This document shows, in pieces, positions 15,258 to 23,917 of a stretch of 62,149 nucleotides of DNA. Positions within the stretch are counted from its first letter, which is position 1. Each line of letters starts with the position of its first letter. The position numbers and the translations under genes were made by a program. The notes under the pieces are model-generated. The model was given only the letters and a program-made list of their open reading frames with translations. It made no database searches and was not told where the DNA came from. The stretch is from a virus: the IMG/VR virus record IMGVR_UViG_3300020027_000007, positions 1 through 62,149 of that record. One strand, given 5' to 3'.

Positions 15258-18200
15258 GACAGTCAGCCAGTTCCACTCGCTGCACCATCACTCGACGTAC
15301 TCGTACATGGACGGGTACGGCACCCCCGAGCAGCACGCGAAGGCAGCGGCTGACTTGGGGATGCCTTCGATGGCCTGGACAGAGCACGGTAACGTCAGCA
15401 GCCATGTAAAGGGCGAGCGAGCAGCCCTTGCCCTAGGCATCAAACCCATCTTTGGGTGCGAGCTGTACACCGGCCCGGTGGGTGAAGATGCCAGCCGGTA
15501 CAAGTGGCATCTCACGGTGCTAGCCATGAACGAAACGGGGCTCCGCAACCTTTACGCTATGGTTTCGAAGGGATGGAAGGACGGCTTCTACTATGAGCCT
15601 ACGGTTAGTGGTGAAATGCTTGCGGACTACTCGGAGGGGCTTATTGTCCTTTCAGGTTGCTCCGGCTCGAAAATGGCATGTGACCTTGTCGGTGGCAAAG
15701 GAGTTGAACCCCACGAGGTTGACTATGGGGCTGCTCTGGAGACTGCCCTCAGGTTCCGGGAGCTTTTTGGAGATCGTTTCTATCTCGAAGCGCAAGCCTT
15801 TCCCGAGCTTGAACGTACGCGGAATATCAACAAGGCTTGGGCGCAAATGTCGAAAGAGACAGGCATCCCGCTTGTCGTAACTGGCGACGTGCATTACCCG
15901 AAGCCGGGCGACAACGAGATGCAGGTCATGCTGCACGCCATTGACCGTGGCGGTCGCAACAACACAGTCGAGAAGCAGGCGCAGGGTTGGGGCTACGATA
16001 TCCAGCTCACATCCTTTAGCGACAAGGTGATTTGGCAGAAGTTGAAGGCCACCGGCCTCACCGGCAAGCAGGCTGAGTCGGCAGTGCGTATGACTGGAGA
16101 GATTGCCGGTCGCATCAATGTCACTTTGCCAAAGCTGCAGGAGCTGGAGTTCCCGCTGCCAGAGCACACTCCGAAGCAGGAGTTCTTCCGCACGATGGTG
16201 CGCGAGGGATGGAAGTACCGGGGCTTTGACAACCTGCCCAAGAAGCTGCGCAAGGAGTATTCGAAGCGGCTTAAGTACGAACTGAACCTCATCGAGCTCA
16301 AGAACTTTGAGGACTATTTCATGGTGGTAGCGGACCTCGTTGTTCGCGCCAAGAACAAGGGCATTGCGGTCGGCCCTGCCCGGGGCTCCGCCGCAGCCTC
16401 GTTGGTGTGCTACTGCATGCGCATTACCGAGGTCAATCCGATGCTGTTCCCCAACCTGCTGTTCGAACGGTTCATTGATATCAACCGGCACGACTTACCG
16501 GATATTGACTTGGACTTTGACGACGAGCGCCGCTGGGAAGTGCGCGCCGACCTCGTGGACATGTACGGCGAAGACCGCGTGGGCAACATCGGAACGTTCA
16601 CCAACTACAAAGGTAAGAATAGCCTTGACGATGTAGCGCGAGTCAACAACGTTCCCAAGTACGCGGTAGATGCCATCAAAGAGAAGTTGATTGAGCGCAG
16701 CTCCGGAGACCTGCGTGGCAGCAGTACCATCGAGGACACCATCGCCATGTTCCCCGACGTTGAGAAGGTGTTTCAGGAGTTCCCCGTGTTGTACGAAGCG
16801 CAACGCCTAGAGGGCAACCTCAAGGGCTTTAGCGTGCACGCAGCGGGGCTCGTGGTGGCCAACCAGACCCTTACCGACTCGGTGGCGGTGTATGCCCGGA
16901 TCGACAGTAAGACAGGGAAAGAAGGCAACGTCCTCAGCATCGACAAGCACGATGCGGAGTACATCAACGCGTTGAAAATTGACGTGTTGGGCTTGACCAC
17001 GATGGGTGTTATCAGCAACTGTCTCAAGATGATTGGCATGTCGCTGCAGGAGCTGTACGACATCCCGCTGGACCAAGAGAACGTGTTCGATGGGTTCAAA
17101 CGCAACGAAGTCGTCGGCCTGTTTCAGTTTGACGGCAGGGCAATGCGCTCGGTCAATCGTGAGGTGAAGCCGGACAACTTCGCAGAGGTGTGCGACATCA
17201 ACGCACTTGCCCGCCCTGGCCCTTTGCACTCCGGTGCCGCTGCCGAGTACATCATGGTGAAGCACGGTAAGAAGAAGGCCGTCATCTTGCACCCGGTCGT
17301 CGGGGAGATTACCGCCCACACGAACAGCCAGATCGTTTACCAGGAACAGATTCTCCAGGTCGTTCGGAGGCTTGGAAACTTCAGCTGGGAAGAGGCTGCC
17401 CAGATTCGTAAGCTCATCTCTAAGAAGCAAGGTGAGCAGGCGTTCAACCGCATGATGGGTAAGTTCGTGAAGGGGGCCATGGACAACGACATGTCCGAGG
17501 TCAATGCCATCAAGGTTTGGAAGCAGCTCGTGACCGCCGGTGCTTATGCGTTCAACGCCGCGCACTGTGTCTCGTACGGGATGCTTGCCTACTGGACCAT
17601 GTGGCTCAAGCAGAACTTCCCGCTGGAGTTCTACTGTGCGGCTCTGCAGAAGTACGACCCGAAGACCAAGGGCTTCGACTTGCTGAAAGAGGCGCTGGAC
17701 AAGGGCATTGACATCTTGCCGCCGGACCCATACAAGAGCGAGCGGTCGTGGACGTACGACAAGGAAGCCAACAGCTTGCGTGCTGGCTTTGAGCAGATCA
17801 GCGGCATCGGTGAGAAGACAGCGAACGCCATGCTGGCTTACCGCGAAGACCGGCTGCAAGAAGAGTCGGTAAGCGGAGTCGAGCCGGACGTTAGCTGGGA
17901 CGACTACCTTGCCGTCAAGGGCATCGGACCTGCCACGATGGATAAGGTCCGCGCCTTCTGCCTGGACCCCGATCCCTTCGGCGTGTACCGGCTGGGGCAG
18001 GCTCTCAAGAAGGTGCGCCGGTACATTTGGGAGTACGGCGACATGGACGGCATTCCCTTGCCTACAAGCAAGAGCGAGGACATCCCGTACGAACCCATCA
18101 AGGGCGAGCACGTATGGGTTGGCGTAGTGCGGGACCGCAACCTCAAGGACCTGTACGAGCTGCACCGCAGCCGCACGGGAGATGAACTGGACCCGGCTAC

Positions 18201-18447
18201 GGTCAAGGAGCCAGAGCACATCAACTGGTGCGTCATCGTGGGAGAAGACGAGACCGGACCACTGACTATGACCGTGCACCGCATGCGCGGTCTCTACGAG
18301 AGGTACAAGGAAAAGATTTGGAGCATTGACCCTAAGCGCGATGTCATCGTTGTCCGAGGCTACAAAGCGCAGCAGTACCGGAGGGCAATCTACGTGCAGG
18401 AATTGCATGTGCTGAACCCAGACACGCTCCCAGATTTCCAGGACTGA
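15244..18447 (+). CDS. dnaE: DnaE-type DNA polymerase III alpha subunit
   Basis: 1067 aa. The N-terminal PHP domain has FHSLHHHSTYS and EHGN. The C-family polymerase core is visible: GPARGSAAASLV near 377 and LPDIDLDFDD near 419, carrying catalytic aspartates. Later parts include ALARPGPLHSGAA, helix-hairpin-helix segments (ISGIGEKTANAM, VKGIGPATMDKVRA) and an OB-fold-like tail. Length is close to bacterial DnaE. Tandem ATGs at 15244 and 15247 lie right after AGGAGG, so the exact start is uncertain. It is the replicative polymerase of the phage. Confidence 0.95.
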   Translation: MMKAKTVSQFHSLHHHSTYSYMDGYGTPEQHAKAAADLGMPSMAWTEHGNVSSHVKGERAALALGIKPIFGCELYTGPVGEDASRYKWHLTVLAMNETGLRNLYAMVSKGWKDGFYYEPTVSGEMLADYSEGLIVLSGCSGSKMACDLVGGKGVEPHEVDYGAALETALRFRELFGDRFYLEAQAFPELERTRNINKAWAQMSKETGIPLVVTGDVHYPKPGDNEMQVMLHAIDRGGRNNTVEKQAQGWGYDIQLTSFSDKVIWQKLKATGLTGKQAESAVRMTGEIAGRINVTLPKLQELEFPLPEHTPKQEFFRTMVREGWKYRGFDNLPKKLRKEYSKRLKYELNLIELKNFEDYFMVVADLVVRAKNKGIAVGPARGSAAASLVCYCMRITEVNPMLFPNLLFERFIDINRHDLPDIDLDFDDERRWEVRADLVDMYGEDRVGNIGTFTNYKGKNSLDDVARVNNVPKYAVDAIKEKLIERSSGDLRGSSTIEDTIAMFPDVEKVFQEFPVLYEAQRLEGNLKGFSVHAAGLVVANQTLTDSVAVYARIDSKTGKEGNVLSIDKHDAEYINALKIDVLGLTTMGVISNCLKMIGMSLQELYDIPLDQENVFDGFKRNEVVGLFQFDGRAMRSVNREVKPDNFAEVCDINALARPGPLHSGAAAEYIMVKHGKKKAVILHPVVGEITAHTNSQIVYQEQILQVVRRLGNFSWEEAAQIRKLISKKQGEQAFNRMMGKFVKGAMDNDMSEVNAIKVWKQLVTAGAYAFNAAHCVSYGMLAYWTMWLKQNFPLEFYCAALQKYDPKTKGFDLLKEALDKGIDILPPDPYKSERSWTYDKEANSLRAGFEQISGIGEKTANAMLAYREDRLQEESVSGVEPDVSWDDYLAVKGIGPATMDKVRAFCLDPDPFGVYRLGQALKKVRRYIWEYGDMDGIPLPTSKSEDIPYEPIKGEHVWVGVVRDRNLKDLYELHRSRTGDELDPATVKEPEHINWCVIVGEDETGPLTMTVHRMRGLYERYKEKIWSIDPKRDVIVVRGYKAQQYRRAIYVQELHVLNPDTLPDFQD

Positions 18448-18458
18448 AAGGCACCAAC

Positions 18459-19106
18459 ATGCAGGGCATCGAAGAGTATTATGAGAAGTGGAACAAGGAC
18501 ATCGAGTTTGCAAACGAGGTCCTATTCGACCAGTTCGGCGGTGGAGAGAACGCCTTCGTCATTGACGAGGTAGCTCTGTTCTTCCGGGACCGAACGCAGG
18601 CCATGCAGTGGATTCTTGACCAGGTTGGCAAGGACGGAGTCACACTGTTCAACTACGCCCAAGACGAGGTACACACGCACCCGTTCAACACGGACTACGA
18701 CGTGCACTACTACTTCCTCTCGACGCCGTTCAAGTACCGAGTAGAAGCGATGGCCTTGGGCAACGGTCTGAGCCCGCTGCACGAGAGCTTGCGTCCGTAC
18801 GCCAGCAACGAAGCTCACGACCCCGTTGGTCCGAGGCCTACGGTGCACTACAGCTTCAAATGTCAGGACGCTCCTACGTATCACCGGGTGACCGATTGGC
18901 TCGGGAAGATGGAGTTCGGACACGTGCAGACCTGCCGCTCCACGTACGGGCTGTTCTCCTACTGGAGCATGAGCGAGAACGTAGACCCCAATGGCACCAT
19001 GGACGTCTACCTCAAGCCGCGCGTTAACACCCGAGACGAGCGTGTCCCCGTTGACCTCGGCCCACGCCCCGACGGTGGCTATCTCAGCGCGAAGGCGGGC
19101 AAGTGA
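18459..19106 (+). CDS. Hypothetical protein
   Basis: 215 aa, starting 11 bases after the polymerase with AAAGGC upstream. Rich in aromatic residues and His; the segment DVHYYFLSTPFKYRVEAMAL and a later TVHYSFKCQDAPTYHRVTDWL suggest two similar beta-alpha halves. No family recognised. It lies between the polymerase and the SDR, and its stop overlaps the SDR GTG. Confidence 0.7.
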   Translation: MQGIEEYYEKWNKDIEFANEVLFDQFGGGENAFVIDEVALFFRDRTQAMQWILDQVGKDGVTLFNYAQDEVHTHPFNTDYDVHYYFLSTPFKYRVEAMALGNGLSPLHESLRPYASNEAHDPVGPRPTVHYSFKCQDAPTYHRVTDWLGKMEFGHVQTCRSTYGLFSYWSMSENVDPNGTMDVYLKPRVNTRDERVPVDLGPRPDGGYLSAKAGK

Positions 19107-19780
19107 GCGTCTTAGTGGTTGGCTCCTCCCCCGACTCCCTCGGCGCCGCAGTCCGAGACGCCTTGCAAGCAAGGGCTCTTCGAGTCGTGACGGCTGGCAT
19201 CACCGGAGAGGAGCGCTACCTGGATGTCACGGACCCGGACAATTGCAAGGACGTCATACTGCGTACTCGACCTAAGCAAATCGTAGTGACGGCTGGCATC
19301 AACCATGGCTTCACTCTGCGGGCGGAGGGTTTGCGGGGGGCGATGCACGAACACATGGCCGTCAACTATATCGGAGTCATCACGGTGCTGACGGCATGGC
19401 TTGAAGCACGGGCTGAATACTCCGAGACTTCGAACGGTCAGTTCGTTGCCATCAGCTCCAACTCGGCGCACATCGCACGACGCGGTTCGATGGCGTACTG
19501 CGCAAGCAAGGCGGCGCTCAGTATGGCGCTACGCTGTGCGGCCCGAGAAACGGCCGAAGAGGGGTTGCTGGTGTACGGCTATGAACCGGGTCTCTTGGCC
19601 GGTACGCCCATGACGCAGCAAGCCGCGCAGGACTTTCCTGGTCCGCTGCACCGCATGCCGGGGGTGGGCCAACTCGGCTTGTCTACAAGGGATTTCGCCC
19701 GCACCATCGCCACGAACTTGCAGCACCCGAACCAAGCTCTGCACGGTGCAATGCTCCGTCTCGACGCTGGCGAGCAGTAA
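19103..19780 (+). CDS. Short-chain dehydrogenase/reductase
   Basis: 225 aa from a GTG. The cofactor loop is VVGSSPDSLGAAV, then VVTAGINHG replaces the usual NNAG, and the active-site pattern is S...YCASK (NSAHIARRGSMAYCASKAAL). The second strand LRVVTAGITGEE lacks a clear acidic or basic selector, so NAD versus NADP cannot be told. SDRs are rare in phages. It may reduce or oxidise a nucleotide-sugar or pathway intermediate together with the flavoprotein at 11786; this is inference. Confidence 0.82.
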   Translation: MSVLVVGSSPDSLGAAVRDALQARALRVVTAGITGEERYLDVTDPDNCKDVILRTRPKQIVVTAGINHGFTLRAEGLRGAMHEHMAVNYIGVITVLTAWLEARAEYSETSNGQFVAISSNSAHIARRGSMAYCASKAALSMALRCAARETAEEGLLVYGYEPGLLAGTPMTQQAAQDFPGPLHRMPGVGQLGLSTRDFARTIATNLQHPNQALHGAMLRLDAGEQ

Positions 19781-19859
19781 CAAGAACTGGATGAGTTGAA
19801 ATGCGGGCGGGTCTGCTATTGACCTGCTAGCTTGGCAACGACAAGGAGGGCAATTGACA

Positions 19860-20324
19860 ATGAAGAGTTACACGCTGATGCAGGAGAAACATCTCTTGGA
19901 AGACCTTGAGGACCGCAAGGTCATTCGGGGTAACAACACCGACGAAGAGCCAAGGCAGGGTCGCATCGTTGCCGTGAACAACAGCGGCCACATCGGCCGC
20001 GTCTGGGTGTTGTGGTCCGGCGAGCTCGACCCGGCCTCACACCGACCCAACGAGCTGATGCTGCTTGACAAGAACGACGCGTTCCGCAAGAAGCTCTCGT
20101 GGCACGGCAAGCGCTTTGGTGAGCTGGATGCCTTTGTGCAGCAGGCGAAGCGCGAAGGTGTGCTGCCCGACGCCAAGCTGAATGACAACGAGCCGGGTAC
20201 GCACGTGCACGTCAACGTGCCGTTGCCGCTGGTGCCTACTGAGCCGGGCAAGCACGACCACGACTTCACCGAGAAGTGCATGCCGCTGTGTCCGGCGTTT
20301 CGCTTAGACCCCGGGGATAGCTGA
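19860..20324 (+). CDS. Hypothetical protein
   Basis: 154 aa. The leader GACAAGGAGGGCAATTGACA sets the ATG at 19860. The N-terminal half contains an SH3-like beta segment (GRIVAVNNSGHIGRVWVLWS); the end has a His/Cys-rich patch (GKHDHDFTEKCMPLC). No family recognised. TGATG overlap couples it to the DUF4406 gene. Confidence 0.7.
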   Translation: MKSYTLMQEKHLLEDLEDRKVIRGNNTDEEPRQGRIVAVNNSGHIGRVWVLWSGELDPASHRPNELMLLDKNDAFRKKLSWHGKRFGELDAFVQQAKREGVLPDAKLNDNEPGTHVHVNVPLPLVPTEPGKHDHDFTEKCMPLCPAFRLDPGDS

Positions 20325-20758
20325 TGGGCAAGGTGTACATCGCGGGGCCCATGTTCGGGTACCCCGACAAGAACAAGGCGTCGTTTCAGTTCTGCCAGGA
20401 CATGCTGGAGAACCTTCACGACGTGCCGCCGTCTCTCATCGCCAACCCGGTAAGCATTCCGGCGTACGAACACGGCGAGGAAGCTTGCCCCGGTGGGCAG
20501 CGCAAGGTCAGCGAGTTCGACGAGCACGGTGCGGGTTGCTACTACCGAACCGACATGTTCGAGCTCCTGCAGTGTGAGCACGCCATCTTCCTGCCTGGTT
20601 GGGAGAACAGCGTCGGGTCACGACTGGAGATGCAGGTCGTTACGGCTTGCGGAATCCAATTGCTGTTCATGGACATGAAGACGGGCGAGGTGTACAACAC
20701 GCTAGCCGAGACGTTGCGTCTCGACTGGTGGCGTCCGTCCGACGAGCAGCCGCAGTAG
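20324..20758 (+). CDS. DUF4406 / nucleoside deoxyribosyltransferase-like protein
   Basis: 144 aa. The start VYIAGPMFGYPDKNK and the later LLQCEHAIFLPGWENSVGSRLEM match DUF4406, which has the fold of nucleoside 2-deoxyribosyltransferases; the glutamate in SRLEMQ sits where the catalytic Glu of that fold is found. Related enzymes break or exchange N-glycosidic bonds of nucleotides. It may salvage or alter nucleotides alongside ThyX and dCMP deaminase. Confidence 0.78.
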   Translation: MGKVYIAGPMFGYPDKNKASFQFCQDMLENLHDVPPSLIANPVSIPAYEHGEEACPGGQRKVSEFDEHGAGCYYRTDMFELLQCEHAIFLPGWENSVGSRLEMQVVTACGIQLLFMDMKTGEVYNTLAETLRLDWWRPSDEQPQ

Positions 20759-20892
20759 TTCCACATCATTGCCAACGGCCCATAGGGTCGATTGGTGCGC
20801 TAGGTTTGCTTCACTGCCCCGGCTGGTGGCCTGTACGCCAGGCATCTTCGGACCGGTCGGGGCTCACAAATACCAACGAAACAAGGAGAACC

Positions 20893-21585
20893 ATGTTCAA
20901 GACCATCGGCCGCCTCGCGGCCGTCGTAGCGGTGGCGGCCCTCGCCTTCACCGGTGCGGCCACTGCCAACGCTGTTGACTACGACGTCGCCAAGGCCGCT
21001 GCCACCGTGCAGCCGGGGGCCGAGACCGTTGGACCCCGCGAGATCAAGGACCACACCGTCGGCAACGGCGAACTCATCGACAACGGCGTCGGCTGGAACA
21101 AGCTGGGTTCACAGATCCGCATCGACATCGCCAACAGCGACGTTCGGAAGCCGGGTGTCGTTCACGAGGCGGCGCTCGACGCGGCACTGAAGGCCAAGGT
21201 CAACGCACCCAACGTCGGCGGTCTGACCAGCGCGTACTACGCCGTTGCCTTCTACGACAAGGGCGACACGAACGCCGGAGCCATCGCGACGGTTGCCTGC
21301 AAGGTGGAAGCCGACATCGCCATCAGCGGTGGTGCGCAGACCGTGGGCCTCGACGCCGGAGCCAACTCCCGCAACACCCCGGTGAACAGCAGCTTCCCGG
21401 GTCGCATGGACTGGACTACCAACGCGCCCAAGGCCAACCGGCTCGACGGCTGGGTCGTGCAGTTCGGCGGTAACGCTGGCACCGTGAGCGACAAGGCTCC
21501 CGAGAAGGTCAAGGTCTGGGCGCTGTGCCTGCCGGGTGCGGAGCTGCCAGTCGTGCAGACCTACACCCAGTCCGAGGACGACTGA
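20893..21585 (+). CDS. Exported protein with signal peptide
   Basis: 230 aa. ACAAGGAGAACC precedes the ATG. The N-terminus MFKTIGRLAAVVAVAALAF followed by TGAATANA is a clear signal peptide with an AxA cleavage site near residue 27. The mature part begins with short repeats like those of actinobacterial secreted proteins (REIKDHTVGNGELIDNGVG), then a beta-rich domain with two cysteines (VACKV and LCLPG) that could form a disulfide. It stands alone between a long leader and a terminator (21630-21667), so it is its own transcription unit. A surface, exclusion or host-interaction role is possible; no family recognised. Confidence 0.8.
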   Translation: MFKTIGRLAAVVAVAALAFTGAATANAVDYDVAKAAATVQPGAETVGPREIKDHTVGNGELIDNGVGWNKLGSQIRIDIANSDVRKPGVVHEAALDAALKAKVNAPNVGGLTSAYYAVAFYDKGDTNAGAIATVACKVEADIAISGGAQTVGLDAGANSRNTPVNSSFPGRMDWTTNAPKANRLDGWVVQFGGNAGTVSDKAPEKVKVWALCLPGAELPVVQTYTQSEDD

Positions 21586-21629
21586 CCAACTGACTGACCA
21601 CCGCTGTACCCCCTCCTAGGTGGTCCCTT

Positions 21630-21667
21630 GCGGCTCGGCTCGTTGCCCTCACCAACGACCGAGCCGC
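21630..21667 (+). terminator. Hairpin terminator after exported protein gene
   Basis: GCGGCTCG...TCGTTG pairs with CAACGA...CGAGCCGC around CCCTCAC, a long GC-rich stem followed by TTGG. It separates the exported-protein unit from the ThyX operon. Confidence 0.7.
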
Positions 21668-21698
21668 TTGGAATACCCTTGATAGGAAAGTAGGAGCC

Positions 21699-22277
21699 AT
21701 GAGCAATCTCATCGACCACGCAAAGCGCGAGCTGGAGCTGGTTGGGCAGTACGAAGAAGACCCCGCGTTCGCGGTCTCGGTACTGGCTGCCGTGTCCGCG
21801 TTCGCTGCGTACCCAGGGCATTCGGGCGGTAGCGCGTTCGCGGGCATCAGCATGATCAGCGACCTGTTGCAGTTCAAGAACCTCAGCCCGCTGACCAACG
21901 ACCCGGCCGAGTGGGTGCACCACGGACCTGACACGTGGGGGCAGCCGGGCGGCATCTGGCAGAACGTGCGCAACGGCAGCGCGTTCAGCGAGGACGGCGG
22001 CCTGACGTACACGCTGGTTGACGAGGACAAGAGGGCTGAGCCGTACCGCACTCGCATCACCCACGACAACAGCGGGCAGCTGTTGTCTAAGGCAAGGATG
22101 CTGCCGGTCGAAAACCACGACGACTCCATGAACGCTGCGATGCCCTACGAGGGAGACACGCAGGACGCCATCGTCGGCATCCGCTGTGCGTGCGGAAAGA
22201 TCATCCGAGAAGATGAGTTTGTCGCGCACTGCAACGCCAACAGCCCGGGTAAGCACTTCGAGAAGCGGGGCGAGTGA
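21699..22277 (+). CDS. Conserved actinophage hypothetical protein
   Basis: 192 aa with GTAGGAG upstream. It begins MSNLIDHAKRELELVG and contains YPGHSGGSAFAGISMISDLL, a layout familiar from many actinobacterial phages but of unknown function. The C-terminus has CACGK...VAHCN, a small Cys/His zinc-type motif. First gene of the ThyX transcription unit. Confidence 0.75.
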   Translation: MSNLIDHAKRELELVGQYEEDPAFAVSVLAAVSAFAAYPGHSGGSAFAGISMISDLLQFKNLSPLTNDPAEWVHHGPDTWGQPGGIWQNVRNGSAFSEDGGLTYTLVDEDKRAEPYRTRITHDNSGQLLSKARMLPVENHDDSMNAAMPYEGDTQDAIVGIRCACGKIIREDEFVAHCNANSPGKHFEKRGE

Positions 22278-22417
22278 TGGACCACGATTGGGCAGAGATC
22301 GGCAGGCAGTACGAGGTACTGCGCACCGGTACCGCAACCCGCATCGATGGCCCCGGGTACAAGATTTATCGGGTCGGAGAGATCATCCGCATCGACGTCT
22401 CGAAGAACGGAAACTGA
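22277..22417 (+). CDS. Small hypothetical protein
   Basis: 46 aa, filling the gap exactly: its ATG overlaps the previous TGA and its TGA overlaps the ThyX ATG. Sequence is mainly beta-type (YKIYRVGEIIRIDVS). Function unknown. Confidence 0.7.
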   Translation: MDHDWAEIGRQYEVLRTGTATRIDGPGYKIYRVGEIIRIDVSKNGN

Positions 22418-23484
22418 TGGCCGAAGGCAACGAGTTGCAGCGGTGGGCTGACAAAGCGATGTTCCAGAGCGAGGCGATGCCGTTCAACGTCAACGAGACG
22501 GGGCCGCGCGTGCACCTGATTGGCATGACGGCTGACCCGCTGGGCCACATCGCGGCAGCGGCCAAGATGTATAAGGGCGAGGTAGTGCGCAGCCTCTCGG
22601 ACGTCACGTTCGCCGAGCGGGGTTCGTACCTGCGCGAAATCATGGCGACCAAGCTCAAGGCACCGTTTGAGTTCGTCAAGTTCCATTTCATGATTGAGGG
22701 GGTGACTCGTAGCTTCACGCATCAGATGGTGCGGCAGCGCACAGCGGCGTACGCGCAAGAGTCGCTTCGCTTTGCTGTGAAGGAGAACCTAGATGAGGAA
22801 GTGCTGTTGCCTCCCTCCCTCGCTGGCCTGCCCGCAGACCACCCTCAACGCGTCTTGTGGCGGCAGGGGCTCAACCGCCTCGACGACGTGTACAACGCTC
22901 TCATTGCCGACGGGGTGCCTGCTGAAGACGCACGCGGCCTGCTGCCGCACAACGTCACGACTCGGTTGCACTACACCACCGACCTGCGGGCATTGCAGGA
23001 CCATGCTGGCAACCGGTTGTGCACCCAAGCTCAGTTCGAATGGCGCAGTGTCTTCGTGCGCATTGTCGATGCCATTCGCAACTACAAGCCACACGCGGCC
23101 ATCATCAAGTCCACGACGACCAACCTTCCCAAGGATGTGTTGGACGCCATGGCCTTCCTTGACTCTAACGAGTCCTGGCAGTACGAGGCCATTGCAGACT
23201 TGTTCCGACCCGTCTGCTACCTCACCGGCAAGTGCGAGTTTCAGGCGGAGTTCGACCGGCCCTGTTCCATCCGTAGTCGGGTGCAGGCCAACCACGACAT
23301 CGGGCGACCGAGCAAGGATTGGGACACCGAGCACGACACGGTTGACCCTCTGACCATTGTGGCTGGTGTCGGGCCGCAATCCGTTATTCGAGAAGAGTTT
23401 GCCGAGGGCAACATTCATCGCCCGGTTTTCATCGGCGCCATCCAGCCGCACGAGTGGCTGACAGACCCCGGTGCAGCCCGGTGA
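22417..23484 (+). CDS. thyX: FAD-dependent thymidylate synthase
   Basis: 355 aa from the ATG in TGATGGCCGAAGGCAACG. The ThyX signature appears as RQRTAAYAQESLRF (about 106-119, compare RHRxxSxNEESxRY), preceded by FVKFHFMIEGVTRSFTHQMV. ThyX makes dTMP from dUMP using FAD and methylenetetrahydrofolate. The protein is longer than the usual 230-270 aa, with an inserted segment around 120-160 and a C-terminal extension. The signature departs from the textbook RHR, so activity is likely but not certain. Confidence 0.88.
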   Translation: MAEGNELQRWADKAMFQSEAMPFNVNETGPRVHLIGMTADPLGHIAAAAKMYKGEVVRSLSDVTFAERGSYLREIMATKLKAPFEFVKFHFMIEGVTRSFTHQMVRQRTAAYAQESLRFAVKENLDEEVLLPPSLAGLPADHPQRVLWRQGLNRLDDVYNALIADGVPAEDARGLLPHNVTTRLHYTTDLRALQDHAGNRLCTQAQFEWRSVFVRIVDAIRNYKPHAAIIKSTTTNLPKDVLDAMAFLDSNESWQYEAIADLFRPVCYLTGKCEFQAEFDRPCSIRSRVQANHDIGRPSKDWDTEHDTVDPLTIVAGVGPQSVIREEFAEGNIHRPVFIGAIQPHEWLTDPGAAR

Positions 23485-23696
23485 AGAGGTACCGGCTTCG
23501 CTGGCCGTTTCAGTGGATTGAGGTCACCGAGTATGAGTGGCGTCGTTCGCTGTACGGGCGGTTTGTTTGGTACTACGCCACCAAGACCGGCGGCCCCGTT
23601 CTCAAGGGCGAGGCGCACTGGTGGCAGGTCAACGGTTTCCTGTTCCAGGCAAAGGGAAAGAACGTTGGCATCGTGTTCCGTAGGCACATCAAATGA
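23481..23696 (+). CDS. Small aromatic-rich protein
   Basis: 71 aa from a GTG overlapping the ThyX stop. Very rich in Trp, Tyr and Arg (WPFQWIEVTEYEWRRSLYG), with a single-domain beta pattern. No family recognised. Confidence 0.65.
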   Translation: MKRYRLRWPFQWIEVTEYEWRRSLYGRFVWYYATKTGGPVLKGEAHWWQVNGFLFQAKGKNVGIVFRRHIK

Positions 23697-23917
23697 CTGG
23701 GGCAGAGATGAGCAGCATTGACGACGGACGGGACCTGCGGGTGCCCGGTGGGGTAGGGGCGGCTATCCGAATGGGCCTCGCTGAGATTGTGCAGCGACTC
23801 CAGGTCAGCACACCCCTCACGGCGACCGAAGCGGTCGAGCACATCCGCTACGAGCTGAACGTTCTAAAGGGCAACTACGTCAAGCAGGGAGACCAGGATG
23901 GGAAAGGGTCGGAATGA
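23693..23917 (+). CDS. Small hypothetical protein
   Basis: 74 aa with ATGA overlap (an in-frame ATG at 23708 is an alternative). The middle is a helix (AIRMGLAEIVQRLQVS), then a second helical segment. No family recognised. Confidence 0.6.
   Translation: MTGAEMSSIDDGRDLRVPGGVGAAIRMGLAEIVQRLQVSTPLTATEAVEHIRYELNVLKGNYVKQGDQDGKGSE

Noticed and set aside
16807-18513. Long minus-strand frame (568 aa)
   Set aside because: Lies wholly opposite the DnaE gene, which has clear motifs; the open frame follows from GC-rich codons on the other strand.
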